The position numbers and the translations under genes are program-made. This document shows, one piece after another, positions 35,662 through 44,777 of a DNA stretch of 64,000 bases; position 1 is the stretch's first letter; each line of letters starts with the position of its first letter. Origin of the DNA: Paracoccus sigandri (lineage in GTDB: Bacteria > Pseudomonadota > Alphaproteobacteria > Rhodobacterales > Rhodobacteraceae). The DNA lies in NCBI RefSeq assembly GCF_003709565.1, contig NZ_QNRC01000005.1, forward strand, positions 185,023 through 249,022. Direction: 5' to 3'. The notes below the pieces were generated by a model, which saw nothing but the letters and a program-made list of their open reading frames with translations, did not search any database and had not been told where the DNA came from.

Positions 35662-35690
35662 TGATTACGGCGGATCGCGGGGGCGCGCAA
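35662..35690 (-). promoter_or_regulatory. displaced native tRNA-Trp promoter
   Basis: TTGCGC (35685-35690), 17 bp, TAATCA (35662-35667), ending about 11 bases before the tRNA-like 5' end. It has the same geometry as the element-borne promoter at 26673-26701. It would now transcribe the half tRNA and continue into the element's replication-like gene. Confidence 0.55.
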
Positions 35691-35790
35691 GGGGGGATCG
35701 CGGGGCGCGAGGCGGAAAGCGCGGCGGCGGGGGGCTCTCCGCCCCCCGCACCCCCCGAAGGTATTTGTCAGGAGTGCGAGGGGGCCCGGC

Positions 35791-37644
35791 TCATTCCGCC
35801 GCGTCGGCGGCCAGGAAGCCGCCGGACTGGCGCGCCCAGAGCCGGGCATAGAGGCCGCCCTGGGCCAGGAGCTCGGCATGGCTGCCCTGCTCGATGATGC
35901 GGCCCTGGTCCATCACCACCAGCCGGTCCATCGCGGCGATGGTGGACAGACGGTGGGCGATGGCGATCACCGTCTTGCCGGCCATCAGCGCCTGCAGGCG
36001 GGACTGGATCGCCGCCTCGACCTCGCTGTCCAGCGCGCTGGTCGCCTCGTCGAGAATCAGGATCGGCGCGTCCTTCAAGGCCACCCGCGCGATCGCGATC
36101 CGCTGGCGCTGGCCGCCCGACAGCTTGACGCCGCGTTCGCCGACATGGGCGTCGAGGCCGCGGCGGCCATGACTGTCGGCGAGATCGGGAATGAAGCCCT
36201 CGGCCTCGGCGGTGCGGAGGGCGCGGGCGATGTCACCCTCGTCCGCGTCGGGACGGCCATAGGCGATGTTGTCGCGCACCGAGCGGTGCAGGAGCGAGCT
36301 GTCCTGCGTGACCACGCCGATCGCCGCGCGTAGGCTGTCCTGCGTGACCTGCGAGACGTCCTGCCCGTCGATGGTGATCCGGCCCGATTCGATGTCGTGG
36401 AAACGCAGCAGCAGGTTCACCAGCGTCGATTTCCCCGCGCCCGAGCGGCCGACCAGCCCGACCCGCTCGCCGGCCGCGATGGACAGCGACAGGTCGTCCA
36501 GCACCGGCAGCGGGCGCGCGCCCTCCATGCCGCGATAGCGGAAGGTGACGTGGTCGAAGACCACCGCGCCGGGACCGGGCCGCAGCGGGCGGGCACCTTC
36601 GGCGTCCAGCACCTGGCGCGGCAGGGCCAGCCCGGCGATGCCGTCGCGGACCGTACCGACATTCTCGAACAGGGCGGCGAATTCCCACATGATCCAATGC
36701 GCCATGTTGTTCAGCCGCAGGGCCAGCGGCACGGCCACCGCCACCGCGCCGACCGCGACCAGCCCGCGCGACCACAGCCACAGGCCGAGCCCGGCCACCG
36801 AGGCGACCAGCGCCACGTTGATCAGGTTCAGCGTGATGTCCTGGATGCTGGACAGCCGCATCTGCGCATGGACGGTCCTCAGGAAGCGGTCCATGCCCCG
36901 GTGCATCCAGGCTTCCTCGCGCGCGGAATGCGAGAACAGCTTGACCGTGGCGATGTTGGTATAGCTGTCCACCACCTGCCCGGTCATGGCCGAGCGCGCA
37001 TCCGCCTGCGCCTGCGCCACCCGGCCCAGGCGCGGCACGATCTGCCACAGCATCACCCCGTAGCCCACGGCCCACAGCAGGAAGGGCAGCGCCAGCCGCC
37101 AGTCCTGGCTGGCCGCCAGCGCCAGCGCGCCGATGAAATAGACGACGACATAGGTGCCGACATCCATGACCTTCATCGCCACCTCGCGCACCGCCAGCGC
37201 GGTCTGCATCAGCCGCTGCGCGATCCGGCCGGCGAATTCGTCCTGGAAATAGCCGATCGACTGGCGCAGCAGATAGCGATGCGCCTGCCAGCGGATGCGC
37301 TGCGGGAAATTGCCCATCAGCGTCTGGTGCAGCACCAGGCTGCTGAGCAGGTTCAGCCCCGGCAGCAGCACCAGCAGCAGCACCGCCATCAGCGCCAGCC
37401 GCCCGCCCTCGACCTGCCAGAACTGGTCGCGCGGGGTGTCGGCCAGCCGGTCCACCAGATCGCCCAGATAACCGAACAGCGCCACCTCGATCAGCGCGAT
37501 CAGCGCCGATCCCAGGGCCAAGAGCACCAGCCAGGGCAGCGCGCCACGGCTGTAATGGATCACGAAGCGTCCCAGCGTCCGGGGCGGCATTCCCGGCGCG
37601 TCCGAGGGATAGGGATCGATGCGGCGCTCAAACCAGCCGAACAT
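35791..37644 (-). CDS. ABC transporter with fused permease and ATPase (exporter type)
   Basis: The 617-residue protein has six transmembrane segments in residues 30-330 and an ATP-binding domain after 360. Walker A is GRSGAGKS (399-406), the signature LSGGQ is at 508-512, and Walker B ILILDE is at 528-533. It is a half-transporter that dimerises; such exporters handle lipids, drugs or peptides, and the substrate cannot be read. It starts the host DNA beyond the element. A GC-rich inverted repeat at about 35720-35760 may be its terminator. Confidence 0.88.
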   Translation of the reverse strand: MFGWFERRIDPYPSDAPGMPPRTLGRFVIHYSRGALPWLVLLALGSALIALIEVALFGYLGDLVDRLADTPRDQFWQVEGGRLALMAVLLLVLLPGLNLLSSLVLHQTLMGNFPQRIRWQAHRYLLRQSIGYFQDEFAGRIAQRLMQTALAVREVAMKVMDVGTYVVVYFIGALALAASQDWRLALPFLLWAVGYGVMLWQIVPRLGRVAQAQADARSAMTGQVVDSYTNIATVKLFSHSAREEAWMHRGMDRFLRTVHAQMRLSSIQDITLNLINVALVASVAGLGLWLWSRGLVAVGAVAVAVPLALRLNNMAHWIMWEFAALFENVGTVRDGIAGLALPRQVLDAEGARPLRPGPGAVVFDHVTFRYRGMEGARPLPVLDDLSLSIAAGERVGLVGRSGAGKSTLVNLLLRFHDIESGRITIDGQDVSQVTQDSLRAAIGVVTQDSSLLHRSVRDNIAYGRPDADEGDIARALRTAEAEGFIPDLADSHGRRGLDAHVGERGVKLSGGQRQRIAIARVALKDAPILILDEATSALDSEVEAAIQSRLQALMAGKTVIAIAHRLSTIAAMDRLVVMDQGRIIEQGSHAELLAQGGLYARLWARQSGGFLAADAAE

Positions 37645-37822
37645 GGCGGCTCACCTTGTCAGTTCCGGGGTTTCATCGGCAGGGCCGGCCTTGCTGGCCC
37701 ATGCGGCGGGCGAAGTCAAGCCCGCCCGGCCTGGCTGATCTTTGTCAAGTGGTGGAACGAAGCCGGCACGATCCGGTTGCATTCCCATGGTGACACGACC
37801 ATCGCGACAAGAGGAGGAGCCC

Positions 37823-38326
37823 ATGCCCGTCAAGGATCTGAAAGACCTCTATCTGGACCAGCTCAAGGATCTCTATTCCGCCTGCAAGCAGGCCATGCCG
37901 GTGGTGACCGAGATGGGTCGCCATGCCCGTTCGCGCGAACTGGCCGAGGCGCTGATCGCCGGCAACCAGGGCATCGCCCGCGGCATCGAGGTCCTGGCCG
38001 AGCTGTGCGAGCGCCACGACACCGACCCGACCGGAGAGCTGTGCAAGGGCATGGAGGGGCTGGCCCTGGAAGCCCGCCGGCACGCGGTCGAGGCGGATTT
38101 CGTCGACGAGGACGCCCAGGACGCGGCGATCATCGCCCAGTACCAGCGCATGGTCCATTACGCGATCGCCGGCTATGGCTGCCTGCGCAGCTTCGCCAGC
38201 CGGCTGGACTTCGCGGACGACGCGGCGGCCCTGCAGGAATGCCTGGACCACACCTGGAGCGGCGACCGCCACATGACCGCCATCGCCGAGGGCAGCGTCA
38301 ACGAGGCGGCGCTGGACGGCAAGTAG
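37823..38326 (+). CDS. YciE/DUF892-type ferritin-like protein
   Basis: The 167-residue, four-helix protein resembles the YciE family of stress-induced ferritin-like proteins: DLKDLYLDQLKDLYSACKQA at the start, AMEGL-like KGMEGLALEA, and AQYQRMVHYAIAGYGCLRSFA. Glutamates and histidines in these helices could bind a di-iron site. I chose the ATG at 37823 because GAGGAGGAG lies just upstream; the longer frame is unsupported. It is monocistronic. Confidence 0.8.
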   Translation: MPVKDLKDLYLDQLKDLYSACKQAMPVVTEMGRHARSRELAEALIAGNQGIARGIEVLAELCERHDTDPTGELCKGMEGLALEARRHAVEADFVDEDAQDAAIIAQYQRMVHYAIAGYGCLRSFASRLDFADDAAALQECLDHTWSGDRHMTAIAEGSVNEAALDGK

Positions 38327-38371
38327 TCTGCCCTCGCCGACCCGGACGCCCCGCGCCCAGAGACGCCGCGT

Positions 38372-38785
38372 CTAGAGATGCCTGATCTCGGGCGCGGGGT
38401 TCCACCAGTTGTCATGGGCGCCATCCGCCCACCAGACCGGGGCCGCGACCAGCTCGTCCTGGCCGGCATCGTCCAGCGCCGAGACGCAGACCTGCAGGAA
38501 GCGGCCGCCCATCTCGGCGATGTCGCCCTGCGTCCACAGCCGCGTGCCGCAGCGCACGCAGAACCAGTGATGCATGTCGATGCCGTCGTCCTGCGCGCGC
38601 GGCGTCTCGGCCAGATAGGCGTCGCCGCGGGTCAGGCGGAACCCGTCGGGATCGGGCAGGCGCATTTCCCAATAGCGCATCTTGCGGCAGAAGCTGCAAT
38701 TGCAGCGCATCGTGCCCTCGGCCAGGTCGCCATCGGCCTCGAAGCCGACGGCGCCGCAGAAACAGCTGCCGTGATAGGTCTTCAT
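38372..38785 (-). CDS. GFA (CENP-V/Gfa) zinc-binding family protein
   Basis: The 137-residue protein has the cysteine pattern of the glutathione-dependent formaldehyde-activating-like family: CFCGAV at residues 8-13, CNCSFC at about 28-33 and CVRCGT at about 76-81. The family binds zinc; most members have no proven substrate. It overlaps the VOC gene upstream as ATGA, so the two are co-translated. Confidence 0.82.
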   Translation of the reverse strand: MKTYHGSCFCGAVGFEADGDLAEGTMRCNCSFCRKMRYWEMRLPDPDGFRLTRGDAYLAETPRAQDDGIDMHHWFCVRCGTRLWTQGDIAEMGGRFLQVCVSALDDAGQDELVAAPVWWADGAHDNWWNPAPEIRHL

Positions 38786-39192
38786 GCCGCCTCCCCCTCC
38801 TGCTGCGCCTGGCCGTGATGGACGGCCTCGATATTGTTGCCGTCCGGGTCCAGGATGAAGGCGCCGTAATAGCCGGGATGGTATTCGGGCCGCAGCCCCG
38901 GCGCGCCGTTGTCCTGCCCGCCCGCCGCCAGCGCCGCCGCGTGGAAGGCATCGACCCCGGCCCGGTCGGTCGCGGCGAAGGCGACATGCACCCCGCCCGA
39001 GGCGGCCTTGCCCGAGCCGATCCAGAAATCCGGCTTGCCGCCCCGGCCATAGCCCAGATGCGCGCCCTGCCCGCCGGTCATGGCCTCGCTCACCTCCATC
39101 ACCACAGAGATCCCCAGCGGCGCAAGCGCCGCGTCATAGAAGGCGCGCGACCGCGCCAGGTCCGCCACGGCGATTCCGATATGGTCGATCAT
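38782..39192 (-). CDS. VOC-family (glyoxalase/bleomycin-resistance fold) protein
   Basis: The 136-residue protein starts MIDHIGIAVADLARSRAFYD and has a second half ending FILDPDGNNIEAVHH, the two beta-alpha-beta-beta-beta modules of the VOC fold. His4 and Glu at NNIEAV are typical metal ligands. The substrate is unknown. It is translationally coupled to the GFA-family gene. Confidence 0.82.
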   Translation of the reverse strand: MIDHIGIAVADLARSRAFYDAALAPLGISVVMEVSEAMTGGQGAHLGYGRGGKPDFWIGSGKAASGGVHVAFAATDRAGVDAFHAAALAAGGQDNGAPGLRPEYHPGYYGAFILDPDGNNIEAVHHGQAQQEGEAA

Positions 39193-39253
39193 GATGCTCT
39201 CCTTTTCTCGGGGTCATGATCGCGCGGGGCTGCTGACAGTTCCGGTCAGCAGC

Positions 39254-39649
39254 CTACCGATAGCGCCCGCCGCGCTGAAGCACCTCGATCTGGTAGCCGT
39301 CGGGATCGGCGATGAAGAAGAACCGCGCGATCACCTCGCCCGCCGGAGCGAAATCGACCAGCTTGCGGGGCGCGAAGCCCTCGGCCTCCAGCCGGGCGTG
39401 CAGCGCGTCCAGGTCCTCGACCGAGAAGGCCACATGGCCATAGCCCTCGCCCAGGTCATAGGGCTGGGTCCGGCCCTTGTTGACGGTCAGCTCCAGCTCG
39501 GTCCCGCTTTCACCATTCGACAGGTAGATCAGCGTGAAATCGGGAAAATCCAGCCGCTCGGCGACCTTCAGCCCGAAGACCCGGTCGTAGAACGCGACCG
39601 AGCGTTCCTCGTCCAGCACGCGGATCATGGAATGGATGTATTTCGCCAT
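39254..39649 (-). CDS. gloA: lactoylglutathione lyase-like VOC protein
   Basis: The 131-residue product matches glyoxalase I: MIRVLDEERSVAFYDRVFGLK, ELELTVN, GYGHVAFSVEDLD and DPDGYQIEVLQR. His6, the Glu of ELT, His of GHVAF and Glu of IEVLQ correspond to the metal ligands of GloA. It would remove methylglyoxal with glutathione. I chose the ATG at 39649; upstream sequence in frame has no family match. It is separate from the VOC gene at 38782 and reads the same way. Confidence 0.85.
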   Translation of the reverse strand: MAKYIHSMIRVLDEERSVAFYDRVFGLKVAERLDFPDFTLIYLSNGESGTELELTVNKGRTQPYDLGEGYGHVAFSVEDLDALHARLEAEGFAPRKLVDFAPAGEVIARFFFIADPDGYQIEVLQRGGRYR

Positions 39650-39815
39650 GGGGTTTCCCTTCGCTGTCGATATCCCCGCGCCATAGCACATGCGCCATGA
39701 AATGCCATCGATGCGGACCGCCGCCGAGATCCGCCGCCCGGCTGGAACCCGTCGCCATTGGCAGCGCCGGCCCGCCTTGCCATGATGGCCGGGATCTTCG
39801 CTCAAGCCGGGAAAC

Positions 39816-40250
39816 ATGATGGAAAACCAGGTGCGCAAGCTGTTCGCGCGATACGAGCGCTTCTCCAACCGGGCCCTTGGCGGCAAGATCGACCTGGACG
39901 AGCTGGCATCGCTCTATGCTTCCGAGTTCATCGGGGCAGCGCCCGCCGGGGTGAGGACCGGAAGGAACGATGACCAGTTCCGAAGGGTCATGGCGCAGGG
40001 CTATGACCATTATCGGGCGATCGGGACGAAGGAGATGCGGATACGCGACATCCGCCTGTCCGCGATGGACGAGCTGCATTGCGTGGCCCATGTTTCCTGG
40101 ACCGCGACCTATGCCCGGACCGATCGCCCGGACGTGGCGATAGATTTCGAGGTCCACTATCTGGTTCAGCTGCTGGAGGGGGAAGCGAAGGTCTTCGGCT
40201 GGGTGTCAGGCGACGAGCAGGCCCTGCTGAAACAGCACGGCATCACCTGA
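39816..40250 (+). CDS. SnoaL/NTF2-like hypothetical protein
   Basis: The 144-residue protein has the cone-shaped NTF2-like pattern: an N-terminal helix with LFARYERFSNRALGGKIDLDELASLYASEFIG split by a short loop, then strands ending VHYLVQLLEGEAKVFGWVSGDEQALLKQ. Such folds serve as enzymes or binding proteins, and no active site is evident. Two adjacent ATGs (39816, 39819) are possible. Confidence 0.65.
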   Translation: MMENQVRKLFARYERFSNRALGGKIDLDELASLYASEFIGAAPAGVRTGRNDDQFRRVMAQGYDHYRAIGTKEMRIRDIRLSAMDELHCVAHVSWTATYARTDRPDVAIDFEVHYLVQLLEGEAKVFGWVSGDEQALLKQHGIT

Positions 40251-40300
40251 GGGCCGTTTCGCCTTTCGCCGGCGGGTGGGGTGTTGGTCGGGAAGAATGC

Positions 40301-40744
40301 CTAGCGGACCGCTAGCTCGACCAACTCTTCCAGGGCTGCAAGTCCGGGGTTCGTTGCGAGATATCCCCGAAGCCTGGGATCTTCTGCATAGCGTGGTTGC
40401 TGATCCAGTATCTCATGGTCTTCGCCCAGTTCCAGACGCAGCAGCGCAAGAAGATGGTCCACTCTGGAATTGAAACGCTCACACAAGGCTTGTTTCCAGA
40501 GACTCGGATCGGGCGGATAGATCGGATTGAGATACCGGGAATGGGCGGCATCAAGCTGGTCGCGCAATTGTTGGGCCACGTTGGAAAGAACAACCTTCGG
40601 TTTGCGGCGGATCTTTCCCTCGAGGTCATAGAGTGTCGCATCAACCGGCCCCCCGTCGAGGCTCGCGAGAGTCATGCTGTCCCCCGCCCAAAGGCATCCA
40701 CCCGCGCCGTAATCGAAGAAGAACCTGAGAACGCCCTTTGCCAT
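40301..40744 (-). CDS. hypothetical protein, 147 aa
   Basis: No family is recognised. The protein opens with MAKGVLRFFFDYGAGGCLWAG, then LYDLEGKIRRKPKVVL, and a helical C-terminal half. Base composition is lower in GC than the neighbouring genes, suggesting recent acquisition. It ends about 50 bases before a converging gene and lies just downstream of the second tuf terminator. Confidence 0.55.
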   Translation of the reverse strand: MAKGVLRFFFDYGAGGCLWAGDSMTLASLDGGPVDATLYDLEGKIRRKPKVVLSNVAQQLRDQLDAAHSRYLNPIYPPDPSLWKQALCERFNSRVDHLLALLRLELGEDHEILDQQPRYAEDPRLRGYLATNPGLAALEELVELAVR

Positions 40745-40810
40745 GCCGACAATTTAGACGCTTGGTAAACGACAAGAAAGTCCCGCGCAGCAGACCACCC
40801 GATGATCACC

Positions 40811-40837
40811 AAAAAAAGGCCGCCCTTTCGGGCGGCC
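40811..40837 (-). terminator. intrinsic terminator of second tuf
   Basis: GGCCGCCC and GGGCGGCC form an 8-bp stem with a 4-base loop, followed on the minus strand by seven Ts. It differs in sequence from the terminator of copy 1 although the genes are nearly identical. Confidence 0.9.
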
Positions 40838-40879
40838 CCTCTGTCTTGCGGTTGCGGTCGGGGGCCTGGCCCCGGCCGC

Positions 40880-42055
<1,176 letters not shown>

Positions 42056-42115
42056 AAGGGCCTCCTGATCGCGGGGCGTGGCTGAGCGAGGGCCCCGATT
42101 AAGCGTGCGCCGCGA

Positions 42116-42143
42116 TGTATAAGGCGGTCGGGGAAAAATCAAG
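42116..42143 (-). promoter_or_regulatory. probable promoter of second tuf
   Basis: CTTGAT (42138-42143) and TATACA (42116-42121) on the minus strand are 16 bp apart, about 60 bases before the tuf start. The -10 box is good and the -35 box is partial. Confidence 0.45.
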
Positions 42144-42255
42144 TGCGCCAGAGCGCGGAATGAGCCAGTCTGGTCAGGGGAACCGCACAGGCCGGCCTCA
42201 CGTTTCCAGGGGGGAAGTCCTGCCCTTGCGGCAGCGACAGCAAAAGGACGAAAAC

Positions 42256-43209
42256 ATGAGCCTCATGAAGACTTTGGCCCGCGTCGCCGCGGGCGTCGTT
42301 CTGGCGAAGGGCATCGGCGCCGCCATGCAGCACCGCCAGCAGCAGGGCGGCGGCCAGGGCGGCGGGCAGATCCGCGATTCGCGCGGCGCGCGGCAGGGCG
42401 GTTTGCTGGACGAGCTTTTCGGCAACAACATGGGCCAGCAGGGCGGCGGCAGCCTGGGCGGAATGCTGGGGCAGGTCCTCGGCGGCAGCCGCGGCAGCGG
42501 CGGCGCCACGCCCTATGGCGGGCCGAACTCGGCCGGCGCGCAGGGGGGCTTGGGCGGGATGCTGGACCGCATGACCCAGACCTCGCGCGGCCGTTCCGGC
42601 GGCCAGGGCGGGCTGGGCGACCTGCTGGGCCAGCTGGCCGGAGGCGGCAGAAGCACGCAGGCCGGCGCGCAGGGGGGCGCCTCGGGCGGTCTTGGCGATC
42701 TTCTGGGCGGGCTGCTTGGCGGCGCGGCCGGGGGCGCCGCCGCGGGCGGCCTGGCCCGCAAGGATTCGCAGCCCGCGAACGATGCCAGCTTCGGCGAGCT
42801 GTTCAACGACGCCATCTCGCATGACGGCGAGCCCGAGGTGGCGCCGACGCCCGAACAGAACGCGGTGGCGGGGCTGATGCTGAAGGCGATGATCCAGGCG
42901 GCCAAGTCCGACGGCCGCATCGACGAGGCCGAGAAGCAGCGCCTGCTGGGCGAACTGGGCGATCTGGACGATGACGAACGGCAGTTCATCCGCGAGCAGA
43001 TGGCCGCGCCGATCGACGCCGAGGCCCTGGCCCGCGAGGTGCCGAAGGGGCTGGAGCCGCAGGTCTACCTGATGTCGCTGATGGCCATCGATTTCGACAA
43101 CGAGGCCGAGGCGCGCTATCTGGACGCGCTGGCCCGCGCGCTGGGGATCGAACGCGCCGAGGTCAACCGCATCCATGACGAGCTTGGCGCCACGCGGCTT
43201 TACAGCTGA
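42256..43209 (+). CDS. DUF533/TerB-like protein with Gly/Gln-rich repeats
   Basis: The 317-residue protein starts [21 protein letters not shown], continues with about 160 residues of Gly/Gln-rich sequence with repeated [15 protein letters not shown] units, and ends in a TerB-like helical domain ([24 protein letters not shown]) typical of DUF533 proteins such as YebE. The N-terminus could be a membrane or lipid anchor. Function is unknown. A GGGGCGGG/CCCGCCCC hairpin with a T-run follows at 43235-43261. Confidence 0.75.
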   Translation: MSLMKTLARVAAGVVLAKGIGAAMQHRQQQGGGQGGGQIRDSRGARQGGLLDELFGNNMGQQGGGSLGGMLGQVLGGSRGSGGATPYGGPNSAGAQGGLGGMLDRMTQTSRGRSGGQGGLGDLLGQLAGGGRSTQAGAQGGASGGLGDLLGGLLGGAAGGAAAGGLARKDSQPANDASFGELFNDAISHDGEPEVAPTPEQNAVAGLMLKAMIQAAKSDGRIDEAEKQRLLGELGDLDDDERQFIREQMAAPIDAEALAREVPKGLEPQVYLMSLMAIDFDNEAEARYLDALARALGIERAEVNRIHDELGATRLYS

Positions 43210-43234
43210 GGTCGCACGACGGCGCAGCGGATCG

Positions 43235-43261
43235 GGGGCGGGGCGGCGGTCCCGCCCCTTT
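43235..43261 (+). terminator. terminator after DUF533 gene
   Basis: GGGGCGGG (43235-43242) pairs with CCCGCCCC (43251-43258) and is followed by TTT, 25 bases after the stop. Confidence 0.65.
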
Positions 43262-43439
43262 CGCATGGGGAGGCCCGCCCGGCCCTCTCATGGCAAACCC
43301 CTCATAGCAAAAGCGTGATCGGAGAGCCGGCAAGGTTGCGAGACGGGAAAGCCTCTGCCACTCTGCCAGACGTGCGGAATTTGCACGGATTTTCAGATTG
43401 CTAACCTTCGCCGCTCGCGAGCCTTTCCAGGAGCCAGCC

Positions 43440-43895
43440 ATGCGTCACATGCTTTGCGCCGCCACCCTTGCCGCCCTGACCCTTCCCGCCATCGCCCATT
43501 CCCAATCCGCCGAGGACGTGCTTGCCGCGCGCCAGGGCTACATGAAGCTGATCGGCCTCAACACGGGCGTGCTTTCGGGCATGGCCCGCGGCAATATCGA
43601 TTACGACGAGGATCGGGCAGCGGCGGCCGCCGCCAACCTCGAGGCGCTGGTCCGCTATGACGCGCCGGGGCTCTTCGTGCCGGAAACCTCCAGCGACGAC
43701 CTGGCCAATTCGGGCGCGCTGCCCGCGATCTGGGACAATCCCGAGGATTTCGGCGCGAAATTCGCGGCGCTTGGCGACGCGGTCGCGGGCAGCACCGACG
43801 CGGTCCGCGGCGGGCAGGGCAATGTCGGCGCGGCGCTTCAGCAGATCGGCGGCGCCTGCAAGGACTGCCACGACGACTATCGCAAGCCGGAATGA
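43440..43895 (+). CDS. cytochrome c' family protein
   Basis: The 151-residue precursor has a signal peptide (MRHMLCAATLAALTLPAIAHS) and a four-helix body. The heme site CKDCH at residues 140-144 near the C-terminus is diagnostic of class II cytochromes c. RQGYMKLIG near the mature N-terminus supplies the possible axial methionine, as in c-556 types. It is periplasmic and overlaps a cytochrome b561 gene as ATGA, suggesting an electron-transfer pair. Confidence 0.87.
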   Translation: MRHMLCAATLAALTLPAIAHSQSAEDVLAARQGYMKLIGLNTGVLSGMARGNIDYDEDRAAAAAANLEALVRYDAPGLFVPETSSDDLANSGALPAIWDNPEDFGAKFAALGDAVAGSTDAVRGGQGNVGAALQQIGGACKDCHDDYRKPE

Positions 43896-44476
43896 TGGAG
43901 GGCCGGGCCGAACGTATCAGGGTCTGGGACCCGGCCCTGCGCCTCTTCCATTGGCTGCTGGCGGCCCTGGTCATCGCGAACTGGCTTCTCGGCCAGTTCG
44001 GGCCGAACGTGATGACGCTGCATTTCTGGCTGGGCTACGCGATCCTGGCGCTGCTGGCCTTTCGCCTCGTCTGGGGCTTCATCGGCCCGGAACCCGCGCG
44101 CTTCACAAGCTTCCTGCGCGGTCCCTCGGCCATCCTGTCCTATCTGGGCGGCATCGCCCGGCGCGAGCCCAGCAACTGGCCGGGCCACACTCCGCTTGGC
44201 GCGCTGTCGGTGGTCGCGATGCTGGCTGTGCTGCTGGTCCAGGTCGGGACCGGGCTGATCTCGGACCCGCTGGACTATGTGAATATCGGCCCGCTGGCCG
44301 ACCAGGTCGGCAGCGCCACGGCGCGCAAGGCGGTCGGCTGGCACCGGCTGGGCGGCAACATCATCCTGCTGCTGGTCCTGCTGCATGTCGGCGTGATCCT
44401 GTTCTACCGGCTCTGGAAGAACGAGGACCTGGTGCGGCCGATGATCACCGGCTGGAAATGGGTGCGCCGGCGCTGA
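43892..44476 (+). CDS. cytochrome b561-type membrane protein
   Basis: The 194-residue protein has four transmembrane helices with candidate heme-ligand histidines in RLFHWLLA, MTLHFWLGY, GWHRLGG and LLHVGVIL. It matches the bacterial cytochrome b561 family that passes electrons between quinol and periplasmic partners. It is coupled by ATGA to the preceding cytochrome c' gene, which is its likely partner. The second codon is also ATG. Confidence 0.87.
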   Translation: MMEGRAERIRVWDPALRLFHWLLAALVIANWLLGQFGPNVMTLHFWLGYAILALLAFRLVWGFIGPEPARFTSFLRGPSAILSYLGGIARREPSNWPGHTPLGALSVVAMLAVLLVQVGTGLISDPLDYVNIGPLADQVGSATARKAVGWHRLGGNIILLLVLLHVGVILFYRLWKNEDLVRPMITGWKWVRRR

Positions 44477-44488
44477 AAGAACATTCTT

Positions 44489-44522
44489 GCCTCCGGCGGG
44501 GATATTTTAACCAAGATGAAAG
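44489..44522 (+). repeat. dispersed 34-bp intergenic motif, copy A
   Basis: The segment reads CCTCC...GGGGATATTT, three bases, CCAAGATGAAAG. It sits 13 bases after the cytochrome b561 stop. Copies occur at 44634-44665 (minus) and 60894-60926 (plus). The function is unknown. Confidence 0.55.
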
Positions 44523-44633
44523 GTTTTTCCGGCAGATTGGGCGGGCGGTACAGGCGGGGACGCCGATGACCGCCCAAGGTGAAAGCGCCCTGCCGGGCCG
44601 CCCTTTCCGGGGCCGTCGCGGCAGGGCGTCGCT

Positions 44634-44665
44634 CTTTCATCTTGGCACAAATATCCTGGGGAGGC
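44634..44665 (-). repeat. dispersed 34-bp intergenic motif, copy B
   Basis: Inverted relative to copy A: on the minus strand GCCTCCCCAGG, ATATTT, three bases, CCAAGATGAAAG. It lies about 110 bases after the parC stop. Copies A and B sit head-to-head about 110 bp apart; the gene-free 44477-44777 gap also holds GC-rich hairpins such as CGGGGCgaaGCCCCG. Confidence 0.55.
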
Positions 44666-44777
44666 CGCCGCTTGCGGCGGCCGGGGCGAAGCCCCGCCGA
44701 CAGCCGATACCGGGCACGACGCCGCAATTCCGACCGGCGACCGGCGGCAGCCCGCCGGCCATCCGTCGCGGCGCCGA

